64,000 nt of DNA from Streptococcus sp. SN-1 (GCF_041154385.1 NZ_AP028929.1:186001-250000), one strand, 5' to 3'; positions 38,025 to 48,385 are shown, numbered from the stretch's first letter. The notes: generated by a model not told the origin, from the sequence alone. Program-made: numbers and translations.

Positions 38025-38119
38025 ACTATACCAATTTTAACTCTTGACAAGTGAAAGAAACAAGTATATACTGTTTTTGCTGATTCCGTAACAGAGGAAT
38101 TAGACTATACCAATTTTAA
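38025..38119 (+). promoter_or_regulatory. glmS promoter with two NagR-like operators
   Basis: TTGACA (38044-38049), 17 bp and TATACT (38067-38072) form the promoter. Identical 16-bp sequences ACTATACCAATTTTAA stand at 38025-38040 and 38104-38119, 79 bp apart, upstream of the -35 and inside the leader. On the other strand they read AATTGGTATAGT, like the GntR-type NagR operators of streptococci. The second overlaps the ribosome binding site. Confidence 0.75.
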
Positions 38120-38153
38120 GGAGAAAGCACAGCTGGTCTGTGTCGTATATACT

Positions 38154-39962
38154 ATGTGTGGAATTGTTGGTGTTATTGGAAACACAAATGCAACTGATAT
38201 TTTGATTCAAGGGCTTGAAAAGCTCGAATACCGTGGCTATGATTCTGCGGGAATTTTTGTCCTAGGTGGTGCTGAAAACCATCTAGTCAAGGCTGTAGGT
38301 CGTATTGCAGAATTGTCTGCCAAGACAGCTGGTGTTGAGGGAACAGCTGGTATCGGACATACTCGTTGGGCAACTCACGGGAAACCAACTGAGGACAATG
38401 CTCACCCACATCGCTCTGAGACTGAACGTTTTGTTTTAGTGCACAATGGAGTGATTGAAAACTATCTTGAAATCAAGGAAGAATACCTTGCAGGTCACCA
38501 CTTCAAAGGGCAAACAGATACGGAAATTGCCGTTCACTTGATTGGAAAATTTGCGGAAGAAGAAGGTCTCTCAGTTCTTGAAGCCTTTAAAAAAGCCCTT
38601 CACATCATCCGTGGTTCTTATGCCTTTGCCTTGGTTGACTCACAAGATCCTGAAGTCATCTACGTGGCTAAAAATAAATCACCGCTTTTGATTGGTCTTG
38701 GGGAAGGCTACAACATGGTTTGTTCAGACGCCATGGCTATGATTCGTGAGACCAACCAATACATGGAAATTCATGACCAAGAGTTGGTAATCGTCAAGGC
38801 TGATAGTGTGGAAGTTCAAGACTATGATGGCAACAGTCGTGAGCGTGCTAGCTACACTGCTGAGCTTGATTTGTCAGATATCGGTAAGGGAACTTATCCT
38901 TACTACATGCTCAAGGAAATCGATGAGCAACCAACGGTTATGCGTAAACTCATCCAAGCCTACACAGATGAGGCTGGTCAAGTTGTCGTAGATCCAGCCA
39001 TCATCAAGGCTGTTCAAGACGCAGACCGTATCTATATCCTTGCAGCTGGAACATCTTACCACGCAGGATTTGCTTCTAAGAAGATGTTGGAAGAATTGAC
39101 TGATACACCAGTGGAACTGGGAATTTCATCTGAGTGGGGCTATGGTATGCCACTTCTCAGCAAGAAACCACTCTTCATCTTTATCAGTCAGTCTGGTGAA
39201 ACAGCGGATAGCCGTCAGGTTTTGGTTAAGGCTAATGAAATGGGAATCCCAAGCTTGACAGTGACAAACGTACCAGGTTCAACTCTTTCACGTGAAGCCA
39301 ACCATACCATGCTCCTTCATGCAGGTCCTGAAATTGCCGTAGCATCAACAAAGGCTTATACAGCACAAATTGCAGCCCTTGCCTTCCTTGCAAAAGCAGT
39401 CGGAGAAGTAAATGGCAATGCTAAAGCGCAAGCCTTTGACCTGGTTCATGAGTTGTCAATCGTAGCTCAGTCTATCGAATCAACTCTTTCAGAGAAAGAA
39501 ACCATCGAAGCCAAGGTTCGTGAGCTTCTTGAAACAACTCGCAACGCCTTTTATATTGGGCGTGGTCAAGATTACTACGTGGCTATGGAAGCAAGCCTTA
39601 AACTCAAAGAGATTTCTTACATCCAGTGTGAAGGCTTTGCGGCAGGAGAACTCAAGCACGGAACCATTGCCTTGATTGAAGAAGGAACACCTGTTTTGGC
39701 CCTCTTGTCAGATCCAGTCCTTGCCAACCACACTCGCGGAAATATCCAAGAAGTGGCAGCCCGTGGTGCCAAAGTCCTCACTATCGCAGAAGAAAATGTT
39801 GCCAAAGATACAGATGATATCGTTCTTACGACCGTCCACCCTTACCTCTCACCAATCTCAATGGTAGTACCAACACAATTGGTCGCTTACTTTGCAACAC
39901 TCCACCGTGGCCTTGATGTGGACAAACCACGTAACCTTGCTAAGTCAGTAACGGTAGAATAA
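38154..39962 (+). CDS. glmS: Glutamine-fructose-6-phosphate aminotransferase
   Basis: GlmS makes glucosamine-6-phosphate, the entry point to peptidoglycan amino sugars. The 602-residue enzyme has the catalytic cysteine at residue 2 (MCGIVGVIG), the glutaminase domain (about 1-240) and two SIS sugar domains with the typical C-terminus [12 protein letters not shown]. The Met-Cys start is invariant, which fixes the ATG although the only AAGGAG lies 30 nt upstream; a small hairpin stands in between. There is no glmS ribozyme; control appears to be by NagR. Confidence 0.97.
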   Translation: MCGIVGVIGNTNATDILIQGLEKLEYRGYDSAGIFVLGGAENHLVKAVGRIAELSAKTAGVEGTAGIGHTRWATHGKPTEDNAHPHRSETERFVLVHNGVIENYLEIKEEYLAGHHFKGQTDTEIAVHLIGKFAEEEGLSVLEAFKKALHIIRGSYAFALVDSQDPEVIYVAKNKSPLLIGLGEGYNMVCSDAMAMIRETNQYMEIHDQELVIVKADSVEVQDYDGNSRERASYTAELDLSDIGKGTYPYYMLKEIDEQPTVMRKLIQAYTDEAGQVVVDPAIIKAVQDADRIYILAAGTSYHAGFASKKMLEELTDTPVELGISSEWGYGMPLLSKKPLFIFISQSGETADSRQVLVKANEMGIPSLTVTNVPGSTLSREANHTMLLHAGPEIAVASTKAYTAQIAALAFLAKAVGEVNGNAKAQAFDLVHELSIVAQSIESTLSEKETIEAKVRELLETTRNAFYIGRGQDYYVAMEASLKLKEISYIQCEGFAAGELKHGTIALIEEGTPVLALLSDPVLANHTRGNIQEVAARGAKVLTIAEENVAKDTDDIVLTTVHPYLSPISMVVPTQLVAYFATLHRGLDVDKPRNLAKSVTVE

Positions 39963-39965
39963 GCT

Positions 39966-39993
39966 TAAAAAGTCTAGTTATCTAGGCTTTTTC
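39966..39993 (+). terminator. Terminator of glmS
   Basis: AAAAAGTCTAG-TTAT-CTAGGCTTTTT. Confidence 0.85.
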
Positions 39994-40080
39994 TTGTGAG
40001 CAAATCGGTTGCTTGTACTCAAGATTCGTGTTAGAATAATTTTTCAAAATGAAGGACCGGAATAGACAAGGAGAATCACT

Positions 40081-41130
40081 GTGGTAGAATTGGGAATTTC
40101 AACATTTGGAGAAACAACGGAGCTTGAAGGGACTGGGAAAACTTACAGTCATGCTGAACGCATTCGCCAGTTGCTGGCAGAGATTGAACTGGCTGACAAG
40201 GTTGGTTTGGATGTGTATGGTATTGGTGAGCACCATCGAGCGGATTTTGCGGTATCAGCCCCAGAGATTGTCCTGGCAGCAGGTGCAGTCAATACCAAGA
40301 AAATCCGTTTGACCAGTGCAGTCAGCATTCTCTCAAGTATGGATCCGATTCGCTTGTTCCAACAGTATGCCACTATCGATGCTTTGTCAAATGGACGAGC
40401 GGAGATTATGGCTGGAAGGGGTTCTTTCACGGAATCTTTTCCCTTGTTTGGATATGATTTGAAAGACTACGAAGCCCTTTTTGATGAGAAATTAGACTTG
40501 CTTCAATTAGTCAATGAAAAGACCAAGTTAGACTGGCAAGGTCGATTGACCCAAACAATCTCTGGCAAAGAAGTTTATCCTCGTCCAGTTCAAGACAAAT
40601 TGCCCTTGTGGATAGCGACAGGTGGTCATGTCGAATCAACAGTGAAGATTGCTCAGGCTGGTCTACCGATTGTTTATGCCATTATTGGTGGCAATCCGAG
40701 TTATTTTAAAAAGTTGATTCAGGCTTATCGTGAGATTGGGAGCGAAGCGGGTCATGCCAGTCAGGAACTAAAGGTTGGAGCTCATTCTTGGGGTTGGATT
40801 GCTGAAGATGGCGAGCAGGCTGTGAAAGATTATTTCCATCCGACCAAGCAAGTGGTGGATGCTATCTCTAAAGACCGTCCGCACTGGCAGGAATTGCGTT
40901 ATGAACAATATTTGGAGCAAGTTGGGCCAAATGGTGCCATGTTTGTGGGCAATCCAGATCAGGTGGCAGAAAAATTGATTCGCATGATTGAGGATTTAGG
41001 TTTGGACCGCTTCATGCTCCATCTACCGCTTGGTTCCATGCCTCATGACCAGGTTCTGAGAGCTATTGAACTCTTCGGCACGCAAGTGGCTCCAAAAGTA
41101 CGGGCATACTTCGCCATGAAAGAGGCTTAA
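40081..41130 (+). CDS. Luciferase-like (LLM class) flavin-dependent oxidoreductase
   Basis: A 349-residue protein of the bacterial luciferase-like monooxygenase superfamily, expected to form a TIM barrel with reduced flavin. The GTG start is fixed by AAGGAGAA 6 nt upstream. GIGEHHRADFAVSAPEIVLA near residues 47-66 and the EIMAGRGSFTESFPLFGYD segment are family-typical. The substrate is unknown. It stands alone between glmS and the pullulanase gene and ends at a shared terminator. Confidence 0.88.
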   Translation: MVELGISTFGETTELEGTGKTYSHAERIRQLLAEIELADKVGLDVYGIGEHHRADFAVSAPEIVLAAGAVNTKKIRLTSAVSILSSMDPIRLFQQYATIDALSNGRAEIMAGRGSFTESFPLFGYDLKDYEALFDEKLDLLQLVNEKTKLDWQGRLTQTISGKEVYPRPVQDKLPLWIATGGHVESTVKIAQAGLPIVYAIIGGNPSYFKKLIQAYREIGSEAGHASQELKVGAHSWGWIAEDGEQAVKDYFHPTKQVVDAISKDRPHWQELRYEQYLEQVGPNGAMFVGNPDQVAEKLIRMIEDLGLDRFMLHLPLGSMPHDQVLRAIELFGTQVAPKVRAYFAMKEA

Positions 41131-41177
41131 TAAAAAATCCTAATCAAGTTTATTAGGACAACAAATATTGTACAAAA

Positions 41178-41213
41178 ATTAATCCCCCGAGCTATAATGC
41201 TTGGGGGATTTTT
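41178..41213. terminator. Bidirectional terminator between the LLM gene and the pullulanase gene
   Basis: AATCCCCC-GAGCTATAATGCT-TGGGGGATT with A and T runs on both sides; it serves the two convergent genes. Confidence 0.85.
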
Positions 41214-41229
41214 CTATAGGAGGGCTAGT

Positions 41230-44200
41230 TTAGTTCTCTTTTTTGTTTTTTAGCAAGAAACCGAGACCTAGGAGTGCAAGGAGGCTGATTCCTGCAAACA
41301 GGAGTTTGTTATCGTTTTTGGTTCCTGTATTTGGAAGTTCAGCTTGTTTAGCTGGAGTTGCAGGTATATTTTCCTTGTTAGAGTTATCTACCGATTCGTT
41401 TCGAACAGCTTCACTTACAGATGATGCTTGTACTTCTTGTGCTGGTTGTGAAACTTGTGTAGTTTGTGAATCAGTTGTAGCTTGGCTAGGTTTATTTTCT
41501 TCATCAGCTACTTTTGTATCTGGTTTAGTAGAATCAGGTTTAGCTTGTGGAGCTGGATCTGTATTTTGATGTTCAGGTTTGTTTAATCGATTTGGAATAT
41601 CGCTTGTACTGTGCTCTTGACTTTGACCTTGTTCTTGTCTAGAATTTGAAAGGTCAAATTCTGGTTTTTCTTCCACAGCTGGGGCAACGATGGCACCGCC
41701 TTGAGAGACTCGAAGAACAGTGGCAGTAAGGGCATTTAATTTCAAGCCTTTTTCAGTCCACTCAAGTCCTTTCGGGTTGGCAATTCCTACTGGTCCTGCT
41801 TGGTTTTCATCTGCCAAAACTTCAGCATTTCTGAGGTGGGCAAAGGCAGTTCCCAAATTAAATTCGCGAGCTTTTTCATCCGCATTGACAAAGACTGCGT
41901 AGATATCACCGTTTGGAGCAGTAATTTGGTAGCCAATTACTACATCCTCTTTTTCTACACCATTTTGACCTGGGACAGTGATGAGTTGGACACGGTCTTT
42001 GATATCTTGGAGACTCTTAAGTCGGAAGGCGTCTGTAGATTGACGAAGGGCAATCAAACCTTTCATATAGTTACGGCTCTTGACATTTTCAGGATAAGCT
42101 TTACCATCTGTAGCCTTAGTCCAGTCAAACTTGTTAATAGCATCACTCGAATCGTAAGAGTCATGGATGAAGTAAGGATAGTCAAATGGATTGCCGTCCT
42201 TATCACGCAACAAGTGAGATTTGTTTGGTTGTTTGTCCTCTGCTACTGGAGTCTTGTAGGCTGGGTCACGGAATTGTTTAGTACGTCCATATTCCTGACC
42301 AGAGTGGATAAATGGAGTTCCTTGAGCTGTCAAGACCATGAGATTTCCAAGTCGCAAACGACGGTGGATTTCAGCGTAGTTCTCAGCCTTGCTTGGGTCT
42401 TTTTTGATAGACTGGGCAATGATGTCAAAGAGGGTCAAGTTATCATGGGCTGCGATGTATTGAATCACATCTCCAGGACTGTCTGCTTCAAAGTTGGTTG
42501 GTTGAGCAATGAGATTTTTGAAGATAGTGTTGATATCACGCTTGCCACCTGTGATAAAGGCAGGTTGACCTTCGTTTGGATAACCAGACTTGAGGTTGTT
42601 ACGGATGTCATCTGAGAAGACAGCGACAGTATCGGTATGTTTCATCCAATCTTGATCAGCAGCTTTAGTAGGCATGTTCTCATCACCAGCATAGGTTCTC
42701 CAACCTTCACCCAGCATGATGAGGTTTGGATTGAGGGCGCGTGCAGCCTTGTAAGCTTCTTCGATAGAAGCGGCATCATGGTCTCCCATCATATCGAAGC
42801 GGAATCCATCAACTTTGTAGGTATCGACCAGATATTTGATAGAGTCAACTAGAATCCGTTTGGTCATATGGTGGGTTGTTCCCAAACGTCCACCACCAAA
42901 GCTAGTGCGAGGTGTCCCATCAGCATCCATAAAGTGGTAGTAGTTTGGCTCTAGGTCTTCAAAGATATCGACTTTGGCTGTATGGTTATACACTACGTCC
43001 AGGATAGCTCCCATGCCACGTTTGTGGATCTCGTTGATGAGGTTTTTAAATTCTGCGATTCGTTTTTCTGGATTCTTCGGATCGCTTGAGTACATACCAG
43101 TCAATGAGAAGTAGTTTTGAGGATCATATCCCCAGTTGTAGTTGCTGTTGCTTGAAGCATAGTCAGACAAGCGTTCATGGTTTTTCAATTCATTGACAAA
43201 GTAGTAAGACAAGACTGGAAGGAGCTGGATGTGGGTCACACCTAAGTCTTTGAGATAGTCTAGTTTTTCAATAAAGGCTTCAAAAGTACCAAATGGTTTG
43301 GTTAAGTCTTTTGCAATGGCAGGATCTGAAGTGAAGTCACGCACATGAGCTTCGTAGATAACGGCATCTTCACGAGTCTTGAAATTGTGAATCTTACCAT
43401 AAGTCAAGTCTTGAGGTCCGAGTTTAGCTGGATTTACAAAGGCGGCTTTAGCCACTTTATGGGCATCGTCAATCTTGGCATCGTCACTATTCCAAGCAGC
43501 GAGGGATTTAGCGTAAGGATCGAGTGCAAGAACAGTTTTACCCTGACGCTCAATTTGGTATTGATAATAATATCCAGTGAAATCTGTGATTCCTAGTTTG
43601 CTTGTGCTATCCAGAGTTTGTTTCCAAGTTCCTCTTTCCCCTTTTTCAAGAGCGACAGTTCCAACCACTTTTTCAGGGTCATTCTTGTCGTAGACAACGA
43701 CAGAAACCTTATCAGCACTTGGTGACCAAAGGGTCAAATCAACTTGTTTTCCTTCTTCTTTGAGGTCGGCTCCAAGTTTGCCATCATAACTGTAAGTCTC
43801 ATCTTTAAGACGCCAGCTTGTTTTGGTAGTAAATTGGACGGAATTGTAGCTAACAGTATAAGGATGTTTTGTGTCAGAGAAATCTCCGCTGTAGGTCACT
43901 TTCTTACCAGCCTCATCGATTGCGACATCGGTAATAGCTACTTTTTCTCCTAGGTGATTAGTGATGTTAGAGTGTTTGAGGATATCCTTTTTTTTAGCAC
44001 CGACAAGTGTTGAAAAACTACTTTCAATGCTAGAAGTTCCTACGTGCTGAGCCCCTGTCATGCGGATATCATGGACATAGTATGGATTTGTGTAAATCGT
44101 TTCGTCATCATCTTTTAGGAAAATTTGGCTATGATTTTTCAAATCTGTAAACTTATAATCTTCTTTACGGATTTTCACGTCGTCTCCTTGTTTGCTCTCA

Positions 44201-45147
44201 TCTAATAGTAAAAATCCAAATTCTTTGGCGGCATCCTTAAGAGGAATGTCGATATAGCGACCATATTTGCCTGTAGCCGTAAAGTCTGTTCCGTCAGGCC
44301 ATTGAGCGCTACTTGGATTTTTTACATCTCCCCAGTACCAGAGAGATTTCTTGTCATAGTTGCCATCTGTACGGTAGTAGTTGACGCGAACAGTTCCTGC
44401 CGGTTGTGGCTCGTAAGAGAAAACCTTGTAATCTTGGTCCAACCAAGCCTCATTCATCTTTGGTGCCAGTTTTTCTGCCGATTTATCGCCGGTTAGATTT
44501 TTCCCAGCTGTATTATTGATGAGGAAGCTAATTTTCTTGGCTTGTTCTCCCTTTAATTTGACATCTAGGTAATAGCCGTAGTCATCTTTTTTGGCATCCT
44601 TAAAGGACAGGGCTCCGTTTGGCCAATTTTCAGAAGGTTTTTCAACATCGTCCCAAGTCCATAGTCCTTGAGTATCCTTGTTTTCTTCAGGAAGTTTTTT
44701 GACATGGATACGGAAGTAGTTGTCTTCGATGGGCTCTTCTGCCTTAGTTTCAGTTGTTACTGGATTCGTAGAAGTAGTTGGCTCACTTGAACGATCTTGC
44801 TCGGTTTGTGGTGCTGAATCGGCTGGGCCTGCAACAGGAGTGGTTGGCTCTGTTGCAGGATTTTCTTCTTTTTTCTCTAGGGAAGCGTTTGCATTGTTAG
44901 GTGAAGAAAAATCGCTTTCGTTCTTGCCAGCGATGTTTGTTGCATCAGTAAGAGGTTGGGCAAGGACAGTAGTAGTTTCACTATTACTTGCGTTAGTGGT
45001 TGGTGTACTTTCGTTGGCTGAGATAGTTGGCGTAGCCATAGCAAGTAGGACAAGGCTTGCGCCGATAAGGACAGAACCAGTTCCATTTTTGAGGGAACGG
45101 ATGCTGTAGACCATTTTTTTCTCAGTTTGAGCTGGTGTTTTTCTCAT
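41230..45147 (-). CDS. spuA: Cell-wall-anchored type I pullulanase (SpuA-like)
   Basis: A 1305-residue surface enzyme that debranches glycogen, starch and pullulan. It has a YSIRK-type signal peptide (VYSIRSLKNGTGSVLIGASL near residue 13), a Thr/Ser-rich spacer, two CBM41-type glucan-binding modules (about 145-365), a GH13 catalytic region (DVVYNH, FRFDMMGDHD near 782, LGEGW near 811, AAHDN near 899), a Pro/Gln-rich wall spacer and the sortase signal LPNTG at 1271 with a hydrophobic segment and basic tail. GGAGA precedes the ATG. A cre site covers its promoter. Confidence 0.95.
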   Translation of the reverse strand: MRKTPAQTEKKMVYSIRSLKNGTGSVLIGASLVLLAMATPTISANESTPTTNASNSETTTVLAQPLTDATNIAGKNESDFSSPNNANASLEKKEENPATEPTTPVAGPADSAPQTEQDRSSEPTTSTNPVTTETKAEEPIEDNYFRIHVKKLPEENKDTQGLWTWDDVEKPSENWPNGALSFKDAKKDDYGYYLDVKLKGEQAKKISFLINNTAGKNLTGDKSAEKLAPKMNEAWLDQDYKVFSYEPQPAGTVRVNYYRTDGNYDKKSLWYWGDVKNPSSAQWPDGTDFTATGKYGRYIDIPLKDAAKEFGFLLLDESKQGDDVKIRKEDYKFTDLKNHSQIFLKDDDETIYTNPYYVHDIRMTGAQHVGTSSIESSFSTLVGAKKKDILKHSNITNHLGEKVAITDVAIDEAGKKVTYSGDFSDTKHPYTVSYNSVQFTTKTSWRLKDETYSYDGKLGADLKEEGKQVDLTLWSPSADKVSVVVYDKNDPEKVVGTVALEKGERGTWKQTLDSTSKLGITDFTGYYYQYQIERQGKTVLALDPYAKSLAAWNSDDAKIDDAHKVAKAAFVNPAKLGPQDLTYGKIHNFKTREDAVIYEAHVRDFTSDPAIAKDLTKPFGTFEAFIEKLDYLKDLGVTHIQLLPVLSYYFVNELKNHERLSDYASSNSNYNWGYDPQNYFSLTGMYSSDPKNPEKRIAEFKNLINEIHKRGMGAILDVVYNHTAKVDIFEDLEPNYYHFMDADGTPRTSFGGGRLGTTHHMTKRILVDSIKYLVDTYKVDGFRFDMMGDHDAASIEEAYKAARALNPNLIMLGEGWRTYAGDENMPTKAADQDWMKHTDTVAVFSDDIRNNLKSGYPNEGQPAFITGGKRDINTIFKNLIAQPTNFEADSPGDVIQYIAAHDNLTLFDIIAQSIKKDPSKAENYAEIHRRLRLGNLMVLTAQGTPFIHSGQEYGRTKQFRDPAYKTPVAEDKQPNKSHLLRDKDGNPFDYPYFIHDSYDSSDAINKFDWTKATDGKAYPENVKSRNYMKGLIALRQSTDAFRLKSLQDIKDRVQLITVPGQNGVEKEDVVIGYQITAPNGDIYAVFVNADEKAREFNLGTAFAHLRNAEVLADENQAGPVGIANPKGLEWTEKGLKLNALTATVLRVSQGGAIVAPAVEEKPEFDLSNSRQEQGQSQEHSTSDIPNRLNKPEHQNTDPAPQAKPDSTKPDTKVADEENKPSQATTDSQTTQVSQPAQEVQASSVSEAVRNESVDNSNKENIPATPAKQAELPNTGTKNDNKLLFAGISLLALLGLGFLLKNKKEN

Positions 45148-45178
45148 GATGATTCTCCAATCAATAAATTTCTATATC

Positions 45179-45216
45179 AGTATAGCATGTAGTAAAACAA
45201 TATGCAAGCGTTTTCT
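45179..45216 (-). promoter_or_regulatory. Pullulanase promoter with CcpA (cre) site
   Basis: On the minus strand, TTGCAT, 17 bp and TGC-TATACT (-10 at 45179-45184) form the promoter. The + strand sequence ATGCAAGCGTTTTCT (45202-45216) fits the cre consensus fully and overlaps the -35 box, so CcpA should repress the gene when preferred sugars are present. Confidence 0.8.
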
Positions 45217-45260
45217 CGAAATTAAAACAAAAGAAAATCGCAACAGGTTTTCTGTTACGA

Positions 45261-46739
45261 CTAAGCTAGTCTTTCTTTATGAATTTGTGAACCCAAAAGG
45301 TGGAGGTGGTAAAATAGTTCTACAGTAGAAAGATTCCGACTACAAATAATGGGTTTCGGACAGTTGGAAACAGGAAAGGTAGTGATAACAATATCGTGCG
45401 GAATTTGATTGAGAATCGAGAAAGAAATCGTAGATTCTTCCCAAGAATCAAATAGATAGAGATTGTTACCGTAGTGGGAAAGGGTGTCAATTAGGTTTTG
45501 TGCGTGCTCACTATCTAGATGACTAATGACCAAAACACGAATTTTGGGAAGTTTTTGAAGTAATTGGACTAAAATGCGTTGTCCTTGGATAGAAAAGGCA
45601 TAAACTAGGTCTTGTAGCTTACTTGGATGATTTTCTAGCCCCATTTCAGTCAGGTAAGATTGGAATTTGTGTTGACTTACTTCAAATAGTTTTGGAAATT
45701 CTTTTTGATAATTGGTTAAAAGTAAAGACTTCTGTTTTTCAAGAGACTTGTTGCTAAGTGGGTGTAGAAAATCAGCTTGGGCAGTGTAGTGGAGGAGCCA
45801 AATCAATTCTTCTCGATTTGCAATTTGTAGGTGAAATTCTTTAGCCAATTCTTCTAAGATTTGACTCAATAAACGATAGGATTTTTGAATCTGATGAATG
45901 TCTCCTAAAGCTCCATTACTAGGATTGTTTGTGATTTGAGGCGACTTTACTGGGTTTGAAAATAGCTGTTCCAGTGCTTCTTTTGTAGGTTCAAAATGGA
46001 GTTTTTTAGCCAGTTTTTTGATATCTTGTTCGAACTGCGGAATTTGCATCAGAGAGCTGTAGTGACTGGTTAAAAGGGGAGTAGGATTTTCAATCAAATG
46101 ACTCATATTAAACCGCTCCAGATTGATAGCTAGGGTATATTTGATTTGTCGTAGACTGCTGAGGTTGAGTGAAATTTGTTGGGCCTTCAAAAATAACTGA
46201 ATCAAATCAGTCAAATACTCTTCGGAAATAGAAGGGAAGGGCCAATCAAGAAAGCTGTAACTTTGGCTAAAGTAGTCCAGATAAAAGGAGCGAATGTCCT
46301 CTTCTGCCCCCATCATGTTCAAAGGGGAAGGTTGTATGCTGATGCCATAGTGTTGCGGGAGTTTAGTATTTAGATGTTGGATGATTTCCTCAATCTGCTC
46401 TGGATTAGACGAAAGTACCTGACATATTTGGTCAAGTGATTGGCTGTCCTTGAAAAAAAGTTGGTTTAAAAAAGAATAAGTTGGGGATTGTTCAAAGATA
46501 GCAATCCTAGGGTCTAAGGAGTTTCGGGCTTCAAACTGCAACTGAATACCTTCTTTTGTTGATTGAATAAGGAGGTTTGGAAATAATTGCTCAAGTTTAA
46601 AAAGGTGTTCTTGCAATTCTTCTGTTGAAAAATTCAGCTTTTCAGCAAAGACTGGGAACTCTATCCAATCATGGTGTTTGGTTAATTCTTCCAGTAACAC
46701 TAGCAGATTTTGTTCTGTTTCAGAAAGCAAAATATCCAT
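45261..46739 (-). CDS. Mga-family transcriptional regulator (MgrA-like)
   Basis: A 492-residue protein with an N-terminal winged-helix region (HHDWIEFPVFAEKLNFSTEE near residues 22-41), a second Mga HTH domain (about 60-150), PRD-like middle domains and an EIIB-like C-terminus. Mga-type regulators control surface and virulence genes and respond to sugar phosphorylation. The ATG at 46739 has AAGGAG upstream; an earlier in-frame start at 46799 lies in AT-rich leader DNA. It sits 113 bp upstream of the pullulanase gene on the same strand, a plausible target. Confidence 0.9.
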   Translation of the reverse strand: MDILLSETEQNLLVLLEELTKHHDWIEFPVFAEKLNFSTEELQEHLFKLEQLFPNLLIQSTKEGIQLQFEARNSLDPRIAIFEQSPTYSFLNQLFFKDSQSLDQICQVLSSNPEQIEEIIQHLNTKLPQHYGISIQPSPLNMMGAEEDIRSFYLDYFSQSYSFLDWPFPSISEEYLTDLIQLFLKAQQISLNLSSLRQIKYTLAINLERFNMSHLIENPTPLLTSHYSSLMQIPQFEQDIKKLAKKLHFEPTKEALEQLFSNPVKSPQITNNPSNGALGDIHQIQKSYRLLSQILEELAKEFHLQIANREELIWLLHYTAQADFLHPLSNKSLEKQKSLLLTNYQKEFPKLFEVSQHKFQSYLTEMGLENHPSKLQDLVYAFSIQGQRILVQLLQKLPKIRVLVISHLDSEHAQNLIDTLSHYGNNLYLFDSWEESTISFSILNQIPHDIVITTFPVSNCPKPIICSRNLSTVELFYHLHLLGSQIHKERLA

Positions 46740-47114
46740 AACAAATCTCCTTATATATTTATACATATATATATTAAAAGAAAAAGCAAGTAAAGTCAAG
46801 AAAAACAGGATAAGATAAAATAGGATAACTGTAATTTACTATCTTCTTCGTAGATAATTAGGCTGAAAATGAAGTTTGCAAAGCGATCATTGAATTTAAT
46901 TTTTTATAGGGTAACTTCTAAAACTAACTTCCAGTTTCCCACAACCTAGCCTTTAGTATGATAAAAATCGTAAAAACCAGTGGAAATTCTTCTTAGACTA
47001 ACGTCCGCTGGTTTTCTTTTTCTTGATATATAAGGGTTCAAAAGCGAAAAGACTCAGAAAAAAGTGTACGACAAATAGCCTTAAAACAGAGTCGTCTTAG
47101 AGTAACTTCCAGTT
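46740..47114 (+). other. Gap between the Mga-type regulator and the IS30-family element
   Basis: It contains the AT-rich promoter region of the regulator (to about 46800) and a terminator-like stem AAAACCAG...CTGGTTTT with T-run (46973-47022). It also holds copies of a short motif containing AACTTCCAGTT at 46928 and 47104 that recurs on the far side of the IS. No gene is supported. Confidence 0.5.
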
Positions 47115-48385
47115 GCTAGCGTTTAGTGTGAGACTTTTCGATGGTGATAAGATGTGTAGTTAGAGGGGAAAATTCCCTTTATTTCAATAAATCAGGTGAT
47201 AAGTGTGTGTCTTCTGGTTTGACAAATTGGCACCCCAGAAGAGCAGCGATGTCCTCGCCAAAGTTGAAGGTGAAGACGTCGTAAGCAGATTTTCCTTGAA
47301 ACTCTTCTCGTTTCAAGGAATTGACATGGGAAATGACTAGATTGACGTCTTTCTGAGTCAGCTGGTCAAAGGAAGTGCCCTTGGGAAGAATGGCTCGCAA
47401 AACTGTATGGTTCTTCTCAATCCGCCCCTTCTGGTCAGGACGGCTAGGGTCGCAGAAGTAGAGGTGAGACTTCCCATCAATGTCTCGCTCAAGCTCCTCC
47501 ACATAGGAGAACTCAGATCCGTTGTCCGTGAGAATGACAGGGAACAGCTGATGGAACGCAACCCCTCCGTCCATGACTCTTTCTTTCAAAGCTGCGAATT
47601 TAGTGGCGACCTCCAGAGCGGTCTTGTTGTTCAAAAGCAAGGCGAAGAGGAAGTTGCAGAAGGAAACGTTGAAGGTGAGTAGCACCTTTCCACCAGGTCT
47701 GCCGATGACCGTGTCCATTTCCAACCATTTGAAGAAATCATCTGTTTCTCGTAACTCTTGGAAATCTTGGTAGGTTCGCCCAATTTTTAGCTCTTTGGGA
47801 ATAGCTACTTTTCTGGATTTTCTGCGTTCCTTGAACTTGACCATCCGAGGAAAATCAATGGGCTTGGCTGTCAGATATCCCAGCTTGGCATGCCGATACA
47901 CCGTAGCTTTCGACACAGGTAGGTTATGTGTCTGAATGATATGGTAGATGCTTTGTTTCTTCTGGATGCCTTGGGTTAAGACCTTATCCATCTGATAAAA
48001 ACTTTCCTTGTTTAGGGGGATGCCCTGTCTGGATTCCCTCAACATAGTCTCGTACTGTTCCTGTGCCTTTTTCGCGTAGTAAAGATAGCGGTTAAACCCA
48101 CAATCCTTCCTCTTTTTTGGACAGTTGTTACAGACATAAGGAGCTTTTTTGAGAAGAGGGCAATCCGTGCAATCAGATTTGACGGATATTGGATGCATGA
48201 TGCGATTGCGCTTGATTTACTTTGAAATCGTTGACGGGTCTTTTCCCATCTTCTCAGCGATGGAACGGAAAGTTTCTTGTTGACCGATTCAAGTTTGGAT
48301 GTCAATACGGTCTTCTAGAGTGAGATGTTTTTGTTTTTTCGGCATGAGGTACCTCCTCACGAAAAGTCTCAGACTTAATTCTAGC
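47115..48385 (-). mobile_element. IS30-family insertion sequence, defective
   Basis: Imperfect 26-bp terminal inverted repeats, GCTAGCGTTTAGTGTGAGAC... at the left (47115-47140) and its relative reversed at the right (48360-48385), match at about 22 of 26 positions. They enclose one transposase gene on the minus strand, for a total of about 1271 bp. The transposase is disabled by two nonsense codons, so the element can move only if a related transposase is supplied. Confidence 0.85.
47179..48345 (-). pseudogene. IS30-family transposase with two in-frame stop codons
   Basis: Reading from the ATG at 48345 gives MPKKQKHLTLEDRIDIQT, then TGA at codon 19 (48289-48291), IGQQETFRSIAEKMGKDPST to ISK, then TAA at codon 43 (48217-48219), then KRNRIMHPISV and an open frame to 47179. 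The N-terminal HTH is therefore interrupted. The catalytic DDE part is intact (EMDTVIGRPGGK; ILTDNGSEF; RPDQKGRIEKNH), as is a cysteine-rich segment near CTDCPLLKKAPYVCNNC. Translation from the inner ATG (48198) could give a 339-residue protein lacking the HTH. Confidence 0.9.

Noticed and set aside
38079..38153. glmS ribozyme or other riboswitch in the glmS leader
   Set aside because: The leader is about 75 nt and lacks the ribozyme core; the operators explain control better.
47179..48198. Intact 339-residue transposase gene
   Set aside because: The upstream frame to 48345 encodes the missing HTH with two nonsense codons, so the gene is a truncated reading of a pseudogene.
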